From positions 1-53,793 of the forward strand of contig CAMDLH010000021.1 in assembly GCA_945901405.1 (NCBI GenBank): DNA of 53,793 nucleotides, written 5' to 3'. Numbering within the stretch: position 1 is the first letter of the stretch; each line of letters begins with the position of its first letter. The stretch is from Bordetella parapertussis (GTDB taxonomy: Bacteria > Pseudomonadota > Gammaproteobacteria > Burkholderiales > SG8-41). The notes beneath the pieces are model-generated. The model had not been told where the DNA came from. It ran no database searches and saw only the letters and a program-made list of their open reading frames with translations. This document shows positions 8,468 through 16,870 of the stretch, piece by piece. The translations under genes and the position numbers were made by a program.

Positions 8468-8875
8468 ATAATTTACGCGGCAGCGGGTGCTGCGAATGGC
8501 CGCAATGTCAGATTTTAAGGGCAGCTTTCGCGGGGCAGCTATATCGGTAATTGGCCGATTGCACTCACCCGAAATCATATCCGAAAGCGGTCACCGGGCG
8601 AACGCCCGTGGATCGCCGCTACGGCACCGTGCATTCCAACGATTGCCAAGTAACCAAAAACAAACTATAACCAACCCGTTCAAGACAAGAACACGTCATA
8701 TTCGAATGACCTGATGTAGCTGCAAATCACTGGCCCTAAGTGCCGGCAGCACTGGCGGCACCGGTAAATTCACGACACTGCGCTCGAACGCAATCCAAAA
8801 GAATTCTCGCCGAATCGCGGTGTACTGTTGCCTAGGATGCCGACCTCGATCTTTTGCCTGTAAGGACTTTCGCCC
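8468..8875. other. Intergenic region after the toxin gene, no gene seen
   Basis: This 408-bp stretch has no open frame with a ribosome-binding site. It includes AACCAAAAACAAACTATAACC near 8650, a weak partial match to the AT-rich dispersed motif, and a GC-rich GAATGGCCGCAATG segment near 8494 that resembles one at 24677. Local composition is less GC-rich than the neighbouring genes, which fits acquired or decayed DNA around the toxin-antitoxin pair. Confidence 0.35.
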
Positions 8876-9949
8876 ATGCGCCTTGGCCTGTTCATGATGC
8901 CCTTGCATCCGTCTTATCGCGCGATTGCCGATTGCTACGACCGCGATATCGATCAGTTGGTGTTAGCCGACAAGTTGGGGTTCGACGAGGCCTGGCTCGG
9001 TGAACACTTCACCGAGAAATGGGAAAATGCGCCGTCGCCCGATCTGTTGATTGCGAAAGCGCTGGCATTGACACAACGGATTCGTTTCGGCACCGGAGTG
9101 ACCCTGCTCGCCATGCACGAGCCGGTTTATCTCGCACATCGGCTGGCGATGCTCGATCACTTGGCGCGCGGGCGCTTTAACTGGGGGATCGGGCTTGGCG
9201 GAATTCCGACCGACATGGCGTTGATGGGGCTGGACCCGGCCGAGGCGCGCGACCGCGCGGTGGAAGCTCTTGAAGTGGTACTTGGGCTTTGGCAGGGCGA
9301 CAGCACGTATTCGCATCAAGGTCGGTTTTTCAACGTCAAGGCGCCGAAATTCAATCCCGTGACCGAACGCGGGCTGCACATGAAACCGATGCAGTTGCCG
9401 CACCCGCCGATCGCGGTGGCCGCGACTACACCACAATCCGGTTCGCTGAAAGTCGCCGGTGCGCGCGGCTGGTCGTGGATGTCGAGTTCGCTGTTGTCGA
9501 GCGTGTTTCTGCCGGGCCACTGGGAGACCGTGGTCGAAGGCGCGAACAGCGCGGGTCTGACGCCGAATCGCAGTGACTGGAAAATTGCACGCGACATTTT
9601 TGTCGGGCCGACAGCCGAAATTGCCCGTGAACGCGCGCGCACCGTACTGGGCCGTAATTACAATGTGCATCAACGGCCGAGCCGCGCCGGCACCTTCCAG
9701 ATGCAAATCATGAAACACGATCCGTCGATGGCCGATGACGACATCGACGTCGACTATCTGATGGAGAATCTGTGGATCGTGGGAGACCCTAAGCAGTGTG
9801 CCGACAAGATCCGCGCGCTGTACGAATCGGTCGGCGGCTTCGGCACCTTGCTCAGCGTGACCGCCGATTCAGACGATCCCGCCTGGGATCACGAGAGCCT
9901 GCGGCTGCTCGCCGAAGAGGTTGCACCGCGGATTGCCGATTTGGGTTGA
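8876..9949 (+). CDS. LLM-class flavin-dependent monooxygenase
   Basis: This 357-residue protein has the bacterial luciferase-like TIM-barrel fold. The pattern includes LADKLGFDEAWLGEHFTEKW (residues about 31-50), IRFGTGVTLLAMHEPVYLAHRLAMLDHLARGRFNWGIGLGG (about 75-110), and a C-terminal VGDPKQCADKIRALYE. The arrangement is like limonene 1,2-monooxygenase and similar F420- or FMN-dependent enzymes. It would need reduced flavin from a partner reductase, and the flavin reductase-like protein at 4964-5638 is a candidate. A TAAGGA precedes the ATG. It appears to be monocistronic. The substrate is not predictable. Confidence 0.87.
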   Translation: MRLGLFMMPLHPSYRAIADCYDRDIDQLVLADKLGFDEAWLGEHFTEKWENAPSPDLLIAKALALTQRIRFGTGVTLLAMHEPVYLAHRLAMLDHLARGRFNWGIGLGGIPTDMALMGLDPAEARDRAVEALEVVLGLWQGDSTYSHQGRFFNVKAPKFNPVTERGLHMKPMQLPHPPIAVAATTPQSGSLKVAGARGWSWMSSSLLSSVFLPGHWETVVEGANSAGLTPNRSDWKIARDIFVGPTAEIARERARTVLGRNYNVHQRPSRAGTFQMQIMKHDPSMADDDIDVDYLMENLWIVGDPKQCADKIRALYESVGGFGTLLSVTADSDDPAWDHESLRLLAEEVAPRIADLG

Positions 9950-9998
9950 ATGTTCGGAATTTCCCGAACCTGATGCCGCCAAAGTCTTGGCGTGATCG

Positions 9999-11588
9999 CT
10001 ACCGCGCATCCGTGTAGACAAACGTACACCGCTCGAAATCCACATTGCTTTCAACCAGACTTATCAGCTTCGCTTGCTTTTCCTGACTGTCCTTGATCTC
10101 GATCACGCGGCCTTCTTGAAACCACCCCGCAGGCAGCGAAACCGTGGCTGGGCGCGCGGGGGCCGTGACTTCAGGCAGCAGCAGCGCCGGTTCGTAAACC
10201 TGGCGATCCGCCATCTTGAAATTTTGCGGCTTGACCATGATCGCTTGCGGCTCGCCGGGGAACAGGCGTATGCCGCATTGAAACTCATTGTTTTCGCTGA
10301 TCTTCAGCCACTGCACCACGCCTATCCGGCAAGACGTGCTGTCCTTGCGCTGGATCGCTATCAATTGATTGTGCTGGATGCGCATCGCGCTTGAGGGCTC
10401 GCGCAGGAGGCACATGAAACCCGTGGCGCTTTGATTGAGTATTCGCCACGACTCGGCTTTGTAGGTGAAGGTCTGGCGCATTTTCATGAAATAGAGCGCC
10501 AGGGAATCCATTTCTTGTTTGCGCTTTTCGGGCACGGCCGGCTCGCTGCTCACGCGCGCGGCGAGGCTGGATATCAGGCCATGGGCATCCGCAATGCCAA
10601 AACACACGGTGCCCGGCTCGTCCGCCGGACTGCGCGGGTCTTCGCGCGCTTGCTCGGGGCGGAACAAGCGCACGTAGAGCAACATGAGCAGAGCTTCGCA
10701 TCCGGGCTGGCGTGCATCCGCGCCCAGGCCCAACTGCGCGGGGGTGCTGCCTTTCTTGAGCAGCGCAATCGTTTGCCGCATTTCCGTTGAGAGGCGGCCC
10801 AAGTCAAGGTACAGAACGCCGGGCGGACGCGGCGCGTTCGCGGCAAGCGGGCGCGGCCCGCCTTCGACAAATTCGATTACCAGCAATGCAGCCGGATCCT
10901 CGGCGGGCGGGCGCGACGACAGGGTGGTGAGCGGCGCCCATTTTTGCACCCACCGCCAAACAAACCCAAATTGGCGCACGGTGAGCGAATAGGGATTGGT
11001 GAGATGGATCAACAGGCCCTGGACATACGTTTCCAGGCAACTGCAATCCGGGTCCTTGCGCACGAACGCATCCTGCACGCGGATATGCGCCACCTTACGC
11101 TTGGCGGCGATGCCTAGCAGTTCGTTAAAATCCTGCCAGATCGCGGGCGGCGGTTGCCGGTACGCCCGATAGTAGTCGAGCAGCATGTTCTTCATCATCT
11201 GCAGGCAACGCAGGTTGGCCAGGGGGCCAAACTGTGTGATAGCGGTGTCGCCCTCGGCATAGGCATCCAGGCAGCAGCGGTAATTCGTGCTCAATGCCCA
11301 CCACAACATCACCACCGATTGCCAGGTGTCGGCATCGGCCTTGTCGAGCGGCTGCGCCTTGCCGGTGTAGCGCTTCGCGACCACGGCCTGCAACAGGTCC
11401 ACCGTCTCCTTAAGTGTTTCGAGGATCCGCAGCCGCTCCAGCGCGGTAAGCTCGCAGTTGCTCAGCGCATCAATCTGTTCGACCAGAGCCTGATGCGCAG
11501 CGAGTTCGTCGTCGATATTCAGCGATTTGATCCACCGCTCGCACGCGGAGGGGTTGCTTATTTTGACTGATGCGGGCGTGGCGCTCAT
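9999..11588 (-). CDS. Large conserved-type cytoplasmic protein of unknown function, possible PilZ-like end
   Basis: This 529-residue protein has no signal peptide or membrane segment. The N-terminal two thirds are helical with many Leu/Trp/Cys residues (for example LWWALSTNYRCCLDAY near 93-108). From about residue 390 the pattern changes to beta-rich: SWRILNQSATGFMCLLREPS, IQHNQLIAIQRKD, GVVQWLKISENNEFQCGIRLFPG. The W-x-x-x-N-x-S-x-x-G arrangement resembles a degenerate PilZ domain, so a role in c-di-GMP or surface signalling is possible (FimW-like receptors have such an end), but the RxxxR and D/NxSxxG motifs are not fully present. It stands alone between convergent and unrelated genes. The identity is unproven. 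Confidence 0.75.
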   Translation of the reverse strand: MSATPASVKISNPSACERWIKSLNIDDELAAHQALVEQIDALSNCELTALERLRILETLKETVDLLQAVVAKRYTGKAQPLDKADADTWQSVVMLWWALSTNYRCCLDAYAEGDTAITQFGPLANLRCLQMMKNMLLDYYRAYRQPPPAIWQDFNELLGIAAKRKVAHIRVQDAFVRKDPDCSCLETYVQGLLIHLTNPYSLTVRQFGFVWRWVQKWAPLTTLSSRPPAEDPAALLVIEFVEGGPRPLAANAPRPPGVLYLDLGRLSTEMRQTIALLKKGSTPAQLGLGADARQPGCEALLMLLYVRLFRPEQAREDPRSPADEPGTVCFGIADAHGLISSLAARVSSEPAVPEKRKQEMDSLALYFMKMRQTFTYKAESWRILNQSATGFMCLLREPSSAMRIQHNQLIAIQRKDSTSCRIGVVQWLKISENNEFQCGIRLFPGEPQAIMVKPQNFKMADRQVYEPALLLPEVTAPARPATVSLPAGWFQEGRVIEIKDSQEKQAKLISLVESNVDFERCTFVYTDAR

Positions 11589-11809
11589 GGGTAATCGCGG
11601 GAATTTTGTGCAGGGCGTGCACAGGCTGCCGGGATGCTATTACGACTAATCTGCTCGCGGATGCCGGCGGCCCGGCGCCCGCTCTCTTTCTATTCTATCC
11701 GATTGTGCAAGCGCGCTTGAAAAATGCGCGAATGTTGCCAACATAATGTCGCGTGCGCCGGCGGCCCTGCTTGAAGGCGCCCTGAGTGTGGCGCGACTTG
11801 CCCTCGCGG

Positions 11810-12598
11810 TTAAATCCCGTGCGCAGCCCCGCCATCCACATGCCATGCCGCGCCCGACACAAAACTGGTGCGCGCCGAGGCGAGAAAGGTCACCACGTCG
11901 GCGACTTCTTCGGGGCGGCCCATGCGGCCCAGCGGCAATTCGTCGAGGCGTTTCTGGCGGATTTCAGCTTTGGGCTTGCCGCTGATGGCGGAGAGTTTCG
12001 CCATGGTTTCATCCTGGCGGTCGGTGTCGATGATGTGCGGCACCACGGCGTTCACCAGAATGTTGTCGCGCGCGAGTGCGCGGGCGAGCGACTTGGTGAG
12101 ATTGAGCACCGCTGCGTTGTTGACGCCCACCGGGATTGTAATCGCGCCGCCCTCGCGCCCGGCGACACCCGCGAGGTTGATGATCCTGCCCGCCTTGCGT
12201 GATTTCATGTGCGGCACCACGTAGCGCAGGCAGCGCACGTAGAGATTGAGTTTCTCCTCGAACACGACGTCCCAACGCGCCTCGGTGAGCGAGGCAAAAT
12301 CAGCCGGGTTCACCGTGCCCGCGCAATTGATGTGGATGTCGATGTGGCCGAAGACTTCGATCGTCGCCTCGACCATGGTGCGCGCGTCGCCATCGTGTTC
12401 AAGGTCGGCAGTGACGCATTGCACGTTGCCGCCAGTCTGGGCGGCGAGTTCGGCGCGCGTTGCTTCAAGCCGTGCGGTATCGCGCGCAACCAGCATCACG
12501 CGCGCGCCTTCGCGCAATAGCGATAGGGCGATGGCGCGCCCGACGCCGCGGCTGCCGCCGGTGACTATGGCTACCTTGCCGGTGAGTCCGAGATCCAT
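11810..12598 (-). CDS. SDR-fold protein lacking the catalytic Tyr and Lys
   Basis: This 262-residue protein has an intact cofactor-binding half: TGGSRGVGRAIA (residues 13-24), DLEHDG, and NCAG. The active-site half is altered. The usual Ser segment reads INLAGVAG with no Ser, and the YxxxK position, which lies eight residues before the conserved LTKSLARALA, reads V-GVN-N. The C-terminus has the normal FVSGAAWHVDGG. It may be a pseudo-enzyme, use another mechanism, or bind NAD(P) for regulation. It is divergent from the M20 peptidase gene at 12680, with 81 bp between the starts. Confidence 0.85.
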   Translation of the reverse strand: MDLGLTGKVAIVTGGSRGVGRAIALSLLREGARVMLVARDTARLEATRAELAAQTGGNVQCVTADLEHDGDARTMVEATIEVFGHIDIHINCAGTVNPADFASLTEARWDVVFEEKLNLYVRCLRYVVPHMKSRKAGRIINLAGVAGREGGAITIPVGVNNAAVLNLTKSLARALARDNILVNAVVPHIIDTDRQDETMAKLSAISGKPKAEIRQKRLDELPLGRMGRPEEVADVVTFLASARTSFVSGAAWHVDGGAAHGI

Positions 12599-12679
12599 GA
12601 CAGGTTTCGCTGGGGTTGTTAGAGTGCGTGCAACGATTCTACACTAGCGAAATTCTCTCCCCACACACGGAGCACGCCC

Positions 12680-13837
12680 ATGAGCCGCGCCACGCCCTTG
12701 TCCGACATTACGCCCGATCAACTCGTCGCGGGCATACGCGAGTGGGTAGCGCTCGAAACGCCGCCGCACGACGTGCCGCGCTTGCAGGAGTTTGCCGAAC
12801 TGGCTTCGCATCAGGCGCGGCAGGCGGGGCTTACCACCGAGTTGATTGCGTCGGGCGACACGCGCCAGCCGCTGGTGCGCATCCGCGCGAACAGCGAGTC
12901 TGGCGAGAAAGCCGTGCTGGTGCTCGCGCACTACGACACGGTGCATCCGGTGGGCACGGTGGAGCGCAACAAGCTGCGCGTCGAGGGCGACAAGATGTTC
13001 GGCCCCGGCACGTATGACATGAAGGCCGGCGGATACCTCGCGCTGCAGGCGATGGCCGCGTTATATCGCGAGCGCCAGCCGGCGCGCCCGGTGGAGCTGC
13101 TGCTGGTGCCCGACGAGGAGAGCGGCAGCCGCCTGTCGCGCGCCACCATCGAGCATTTCGCGCGCAATGCGGCGTTCGCGCTGGTGGCGGAGCCGGCAAA
13201 AGCCGGCGGGCACTGCGTGACCAGCCGCAAGGGCACCGGTTACGTCAGCATGACCGCGACAGGCGTTCCATCGCACGCCGGCTCCGATCACGCGAATGGC
13301 CGCAGCGCCATTCGCGAAATCGCGCAGCAGGTGATGACGCTGGAGGCGATGACGAATTACAGCGAAGGCATCACCTTCAGCGTGGGCAAGATCGAGGGCG
13401 GCACCAATCGCAACGTGGTGCCCGAGCGCGCGAGCCTGATCGCGGATTTTCGCGTGGTGACGCAGGCCCAGGCCGAGCGCGTGCTGGCGGCGGTGCGCGC
13501 ACTCACGCCGCTGACCGATGGCGTCAGGCTGGAGATCGAGGCCAATCTCAATCGCCCGCCGTTCGAGCGTTCGCCGCAAATACAAGCGTTGCTGGAGCGC
13601 GCACAGCGCGTCGCGCGCGCGACCGGCTTCGAGTTGGGCGAAGTGCCGCGCACGGGCGGCGGCAGCGACGGCAACTTCACCGCCGCGTTTGGCGTGCCCA
13701 CGCTGGACGGCCTGGGCGCGGAGGGCGAAGGCGCGCACACCTTGCATGAGCACATCGTGGTGTCCACGCTGCCGCTACGGCTGCGCTTCCTGCACGGCTT
13801 GCTGCGCGATCTGGCGTGGGATGCAGCAACTACATAA
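12680..13837 (+). CDS. M20-family zinc metallopeptidase (CPG2-like)
   Basis: This 385-residue protein is a co-catalytic zinc hydrolase of the ArgE/DapE/CPG2 group, which removes C-terminal amino acids or deacylates N-acyl amino acids. The metal ligands and catalytic residues are visible: H84 and D86 in AHYDTVHP, D113 in GTYDMKAGG, the E146-E147 pair in PDEESGS, the dimerisation lid around 195-300, and a late His in HTLHEHI. There is no signal peptide, so it is cytoplasmic. It is followed by two Bug receptors, which suggests uptake and hydrolysis of a conjugated organic acid, though this is inference. Its stop codon is the first base triplet of AT-rich motif copy 2. Confidence 0.88.
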   Translation: MSRATPLSDITPDQLVAGIREWVALETPPHDVPRLQEFAELASHQARQAGLTTELIASGDTRQPLVRIRANSESGEKAVLVLAHYDTVHPVGTVERNKLRVEGDKMFGPGTYDMKAGGYLALQAMAALYRERQPARPVELLLVPDEESGSRLSRATIEHFARNAAFALVAEPAKAGGHCVTSRKGTGYVSMTATGVPSHAGSDHANGRSAIREIAQQVMTLEAMTNYSEGITFSVGKIEGGTNRNVVPERASLIADFRVVTQAQAERVLAAVRALTPLTDGVRLEIEANLNRPPFERSPQIQALLERAQRVARATGFELGEVPRTGGGSDGNFTAAFGVPTLDGLGAEGEGAHTLHEHIVVSTLPLRLRFLHGLLRDLAWDAATT

Positions 13838-13866
13838 AAACGCAATAAAAACAATTACTTACTTAC
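13835..13866 (+). repeat. AT-rich dispersed motif, copy 2
   Basis: It begins with the TAA stop of the M20 peptidase gene and contains AATAAAAACAATTACTTAC, closely matching copy 8 at 49251. It lies 50-82 bp upstream of the next Bug gene. Confidence 0.75.
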
Positions 13867-13916
13867 AGCGCCAGCGTTAGTAGTTGGCGCGATTCAGGCG
13901 GGCACGAGGAGGCGCA

Positions 13917-14888
13917 ATGCGAATCACAATAAAACTGGTTGCCATGCTGGCCACGGCAGCACTCGCGGTGCCGTGCGCAGCGCAAGATTACCCCGCGCGC
14001 GCTGTGCGGCTTATCACGCCGTATGCGGCGGGCGGCTCGGCCGATGTGCTGTCGCGCATCGCGAGCCAGCAGCTCACAACGCGCTGGGGGCAAAGCGTGA
14101 TCGTCGATAACCGCGCGGGCGCCAGCGGCAATATCGGCGCGGAACTCGGTGCGCGCGCCGTGCCTGATGGCTACACGCTGCTCATCGCGGGCGCGCCGCA
14201 TGCGATCAACATGGCGCTGTTTAAAAAGCTGCAATACAACCTTGAGAAAGATTTCGTGCACATCAGCCCGATCGCGACGTTTCCCGCGATCATCGTGGTG
14301 CATCCTTCATTGCCGGTGAAAAGCGTGAAGGAGCTGATTGCGCTGGCGCGCGCGCGTCCGGGCGAGCTTAACTTTGCCTCACCCAACAACGGCTCGCCGA
14401 ATCATCTGGTGATCGAACTGGTGAAGTCGATGGCCAAGGTGAGCATGGTGCATATACCGTACAAGGGCGGCTCCGGCGGGCAAATGATCGGCGATCTGCT
14501 GGCGGGACAGGTGCAGCTTGCGTCGTTGGGCTTGCCGCCCGCCGCGCCCTTGGTGAAATCCGGCAAGCTGCGCTCGCTCGCCGTCACCAGCAGAAAGCGC
14601 TCCGCGCTGTTGCCCGAAGTGCCAACGGTGGCGGAATCCGGCTTGCCGGGGTTTGATTTGTCGTCGTGGTATGGCGTGCTCGCGCCCGCGGGCACGCCGC
14701 GCAATATCGTGAGCAAGGTGAACGCGGACATCGTGGCGTTTCTCGGTGCCGCCGATGTGAAGTCGCGGCTGGCGAGCCTGGGCGCCGAAGCCGCGCCCAT
14801 GCCGCCGGAGGAATTCGCGCGTTACGTGAGCGGCGAATTGGCGAAATGGGCAAAGCTGGTGCAAGCTTCGGGTGCGCGTGTTGAATAA
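13917..14888 (+). CDS. Bug/TctC-family periplasmic solute receptor 2
   Basis: The 323-residue receptor has a signal peptide (cleavage near CAAQDYP) and the family marks VRLITPYAAGGSADVLSR, NRAGASGNIGAE, PDGYTLLIAGAPHAINM, and SWYGVLAPAGTPRNIV. The start at 13917 has GAGGAGG immediately upstream, whereas the open frame extends further upstream without family similarity. It is followed by a second receptor 10 bp downstream. The two are about as similar to each other as separate specificity paralogs usually are, so this is probably a tandem duplication. The ligand is unknown. Confidence 0.93.
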   Translation: MRITIKLVAMLATAALAVPCAAQDYPARAVRLITPYAAGGSADVLSRIASQQLTTRWGQSVIVDNRAGASGNIGAELGARAVPDGYTLLIAGAPHAINMALFKKLQYNLEKDFVHISPIATFPAIIVVHPSLPVKSVKELIALARARPGELNFASPNNGSPNHLVIELVKSMAKVSMVHIPYKGGSGGQMIGDLLAGQVQLASLGLPPAAPLVKSGKLRSLAVTSRKRSALLPEVPTVAESGLPGFDLSSWYGVLAPAGTPRNIVSKVNADIVAFLGAADVKSRLASLGAEAAPMPPEEFARYVSGELAKWAKLVQASGARVE

Positions 14889-14898
14889 GGAGAACATC

Positions 14899-15855
14899 GT
14901 GAAAATGCATGGTTATTTAATTGCCGCGTCGCTGCTGCCGGCCGCTGCGTCGCACGCGCAGAATTACCCCACGCGCGCGATCCGCATGATCGTCACCTTC
15001 GTGCCCGGCGGCGCCACGGATATTCTGGGCCGCGTCACCGCGCAAAAACTCAACGAACGCATGGGCCAGCCGGTGGTGGTGGAAAACCGCGTCGGCGGCG
15101 GCGGCAACATCGGCGCGGAATTCGTGGCGAAAGCCGACCCCGACGGCTACACGCTGATGATCGGCGGCGTGCCGCACGCCATCAACATGAGTCTTTACAA
15201 AAAACTGACCTACGATTTTGGGCGCGACTTCTCGCCAATCACCAATCTCGCGGTGTTTCCAAGCCTGATCACCGTGCATCCGTCGTTGCCGGTGAAATCC
15301 GTCAAGGAACTGGTGGCGCTGGCGAAGGCGCGGCCGGGGCAGCTTAACTTCGGCTCCAGTCCCGGCTCGCCCAATCATCTGGCGATCGAACTGCTGAACA
15401 CGCAGGCCGGCGTGAAAATCGTATTCATCGCCTACAAGGGCTCCGGGCAGGCGTTGGCCGATACGGTCGCCGGCCATGTGCAGGTCGCGTCGCTGGGTTT
15501 CCCCGGCGGATTGCCGATGGTGCAGGCGGGAAAATTGCGCGCACTCGCGGTGACCAGCGCGAAGCGATCCGCGTTAGTGCCGGACGTGCCGACGGTCAGT
15601 GAGTCCGGCGTGCCGGGCTACGAAATCACTTCATGGTATGGCGTATTTGCGCCGCCGAACGTCCCAGAGCCTGTTATCTCGCGGCTCTACACCGAAATCG
15701 CGGCGGCCTACAAGGCGCCCGATGTCGCCAAACGCATGGCGGGTCTGGGCGCTGAAGTCGCGATCATGCCGCCTGCGGAGTTTGGCCGCTTCGTGCGCGA
15801 CGAAATCAAGAAGTGGGCGCCGGTGGTGAAGGCTTCGGGGGCGAAGGCGGATTGA
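14899..15855 (+). CDS. Bug/TctC-family periplasmic solute receptor 3
   Basis: This 318-residue paralog of receptor 2 starts at GTG 14899, with AAGGAG six bases upstream; other in-frame starts at 14872 and 14905 are possible. The signal peptide is cleaved near SHAQNYP. The family marks IRMIVTFVPGGATDILGR, NRVGGGGNIGAE, PDGYTLMIGGVPHAINM and SWYGVFAPPNVPEPV are present. It is co-transcribed with receptor 2. The shared GxPHAINM segment after PDGYT occurs in receptors 2 and 3 but receptor 1 has GDAAHANAV, so 2 and 3 form one sub-pair. Confidence 0.93.
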   Translation: MKMHGYLIAASLLPAAASHAQNYPTRAIRMIVTFVPGGATDILGRVTAQKLNERMGQPVVVENRVGGGGNIGAEFVAKADPDGYTLMIGGVPHAINMSLYKKLTYDFGRDFSPITNLAVFPSLITVHPSLPVKSVKELVALAKARPGQLNFGSSPGSPNHLAIELLNTQAGVKIVFIAYKGSGQALADTVAGHVQVASLGFPGGLPMVQAGKLRALAVTSAKRSALVPDVPTVSESGVPGYEITSWYGVFAPPNVPEPVISRLYTEIAAAYKAPDVAKRMAGLGAEVAIMPPAEFGRFVRDEIKKWAPVVKASGAKAD

Positions 15856-15877
15856 TCGGTGAGTTGAGGCAAAATAA

Positions 15878-15965
15878 TTCACCGCGGAGGCGCGGAGGAA
15901 ACGCAGAGAAAAACATCGAAGTTCTCTGCGTGGTTTTCTCCGCGCCTCTGCGTCTCCGCGGTGAA
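15878..15965. repeat. 88-bp imperfect palindromic repeat
   Basis: The sequence opens TTCACCGCGGAGGCGCGGAG and closes with CTCTGCGTCTCCGCGGTGAA, so the ends are inverted, and the middle has CGCAGAGAA / TTCTCTGCG. It belongs to the well-known class of dispersed CACCGCGGAG...CTCCGCGGTG repeats found in many genomes. It lies between convergent genes and could act as a bidirectional terminator or mRNA stabiliser. Confidence 0.75.
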
Positions 15966-15986
15966 GCCGTTGACTTGGGCCGAGTA

Positions 15987-16823
15987 CTACAACCCCAGAA
16001 ACCCCGCCGCGTTCTTGTACATGATGCGCTCCAGTACTTCCGGCTTGATCGGTTGCGTGCGGAACCACGCCATGTATTCCTTCACGCCGATGAACGGAAA
16101 CGAGCTCGCGTAGAAAAACCGGTCGGCGAGAAATCCATTCGCGGCGTTGATGTAATCCATCGAGCCGGGCATGCCGCACAGGTACTGATCGGGCGAAAGG
16201 TAAATGTTTTGCCGCCGGAACGCGACGTGCAAAATCTCCTGCACCCACGGCCACGCGCCGTGCGTGAGGCCGATTTTGAGATCAGGAAAGTCGCCCGCCA
16301 CGCGGTCGATGTGCACCGGATAGGTGTACGACAAATCAGGCCCGGCGCTGCCGCCGACCATCATCGTCACGGGTATTTTCTTGTCCTCGCAATAGGCGTA
16401 GATCGGATATAGCCTGCGGTCATCCGCGTAGAGCGGCTGGGGATAGGCGCCGGGTTCGAGGTTGATGCCTTTAAGCCCCAGCGCGATGGCCTCGTCAATC
16501 TGGCGTATCGCGTTCTTGCGATTACTTGGATCAATCGAACCCACGCCGACGAAGCGGCCCGGATACGCCTTCACGATATCGGCGACATCCTGATTCGTCA
16601 CCGAGCCATAAAGCCCGGAGTAGCGGCCCATCACCACGCCGATGGTGACGCCGGCGGCGTCCATGTCTTCAAGCAGCATCGGCATCGATTTGGCCTGCGC
16701 CGACGCCGCGGGCTGCATGCCGTGCATGCGCGTGATGCCGTCGCGGCGATCCGCGCCCGCATACATGATCATGTCGAGAAAGCCCTTTAACGGCGGGCGC
16801 AGCCGGAAGTCGATGATAGGCAT
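15987..16823 (-). CDS. Amidohydrolase family 2-type protein 1
   Basis: This 278-residue protein has the metal-dependent hydrolase TIM-barrel pattern: MPIIDFRLRPPLKGFLDMIMY at the start, GVGSIDPSNRKNAIRQIDEA, GINLEPGAYPQPLYADDRRLYPIYAYCED and IGLTHGAWPWVQEILHVA. The start at 16823 follows its paralog at 18837, which begins in the same way. Family members act as decarboxylases or hydrolases of carboxylated rings and related compounds. The first metal-binding HxH at the N-terminus is replaced here by DFRLRP, as in the paralog. It lies downstream of, and on the same strand as, the two dehydrogenases. Confidence 0.85.
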   Translation of the reverse strand: MPIIDFRLRPPLKGFLDMIMYAGADRRDGITRMHGMQPAASAQAKSMPMLLEDMDAAGVTIGVVMGRYSGLYGSVTNQDVADIVKAYPGRFVGVGSIDPSNRKNAIRQIDEAIALGLKGINLEPGAYPQPLYADDRRLYPIYAYCEDKKIPVTMMVGGSAGPDLSYTYPVHIDRVAGDFPDLKIGLTHGAWPWVQEILHVAFRRQNIYLSPDQYLCGMPGSMDYINAANGFLADRFFYASSFPFIGVKEYMAWFRTQPIKPEVLERIMYKNAAGFLGL

Positions 16824-16870
16824 GGTTTGTTTATTGAGTTTAAGGTAACCATCTTTTTTGAAGTTTGTAG

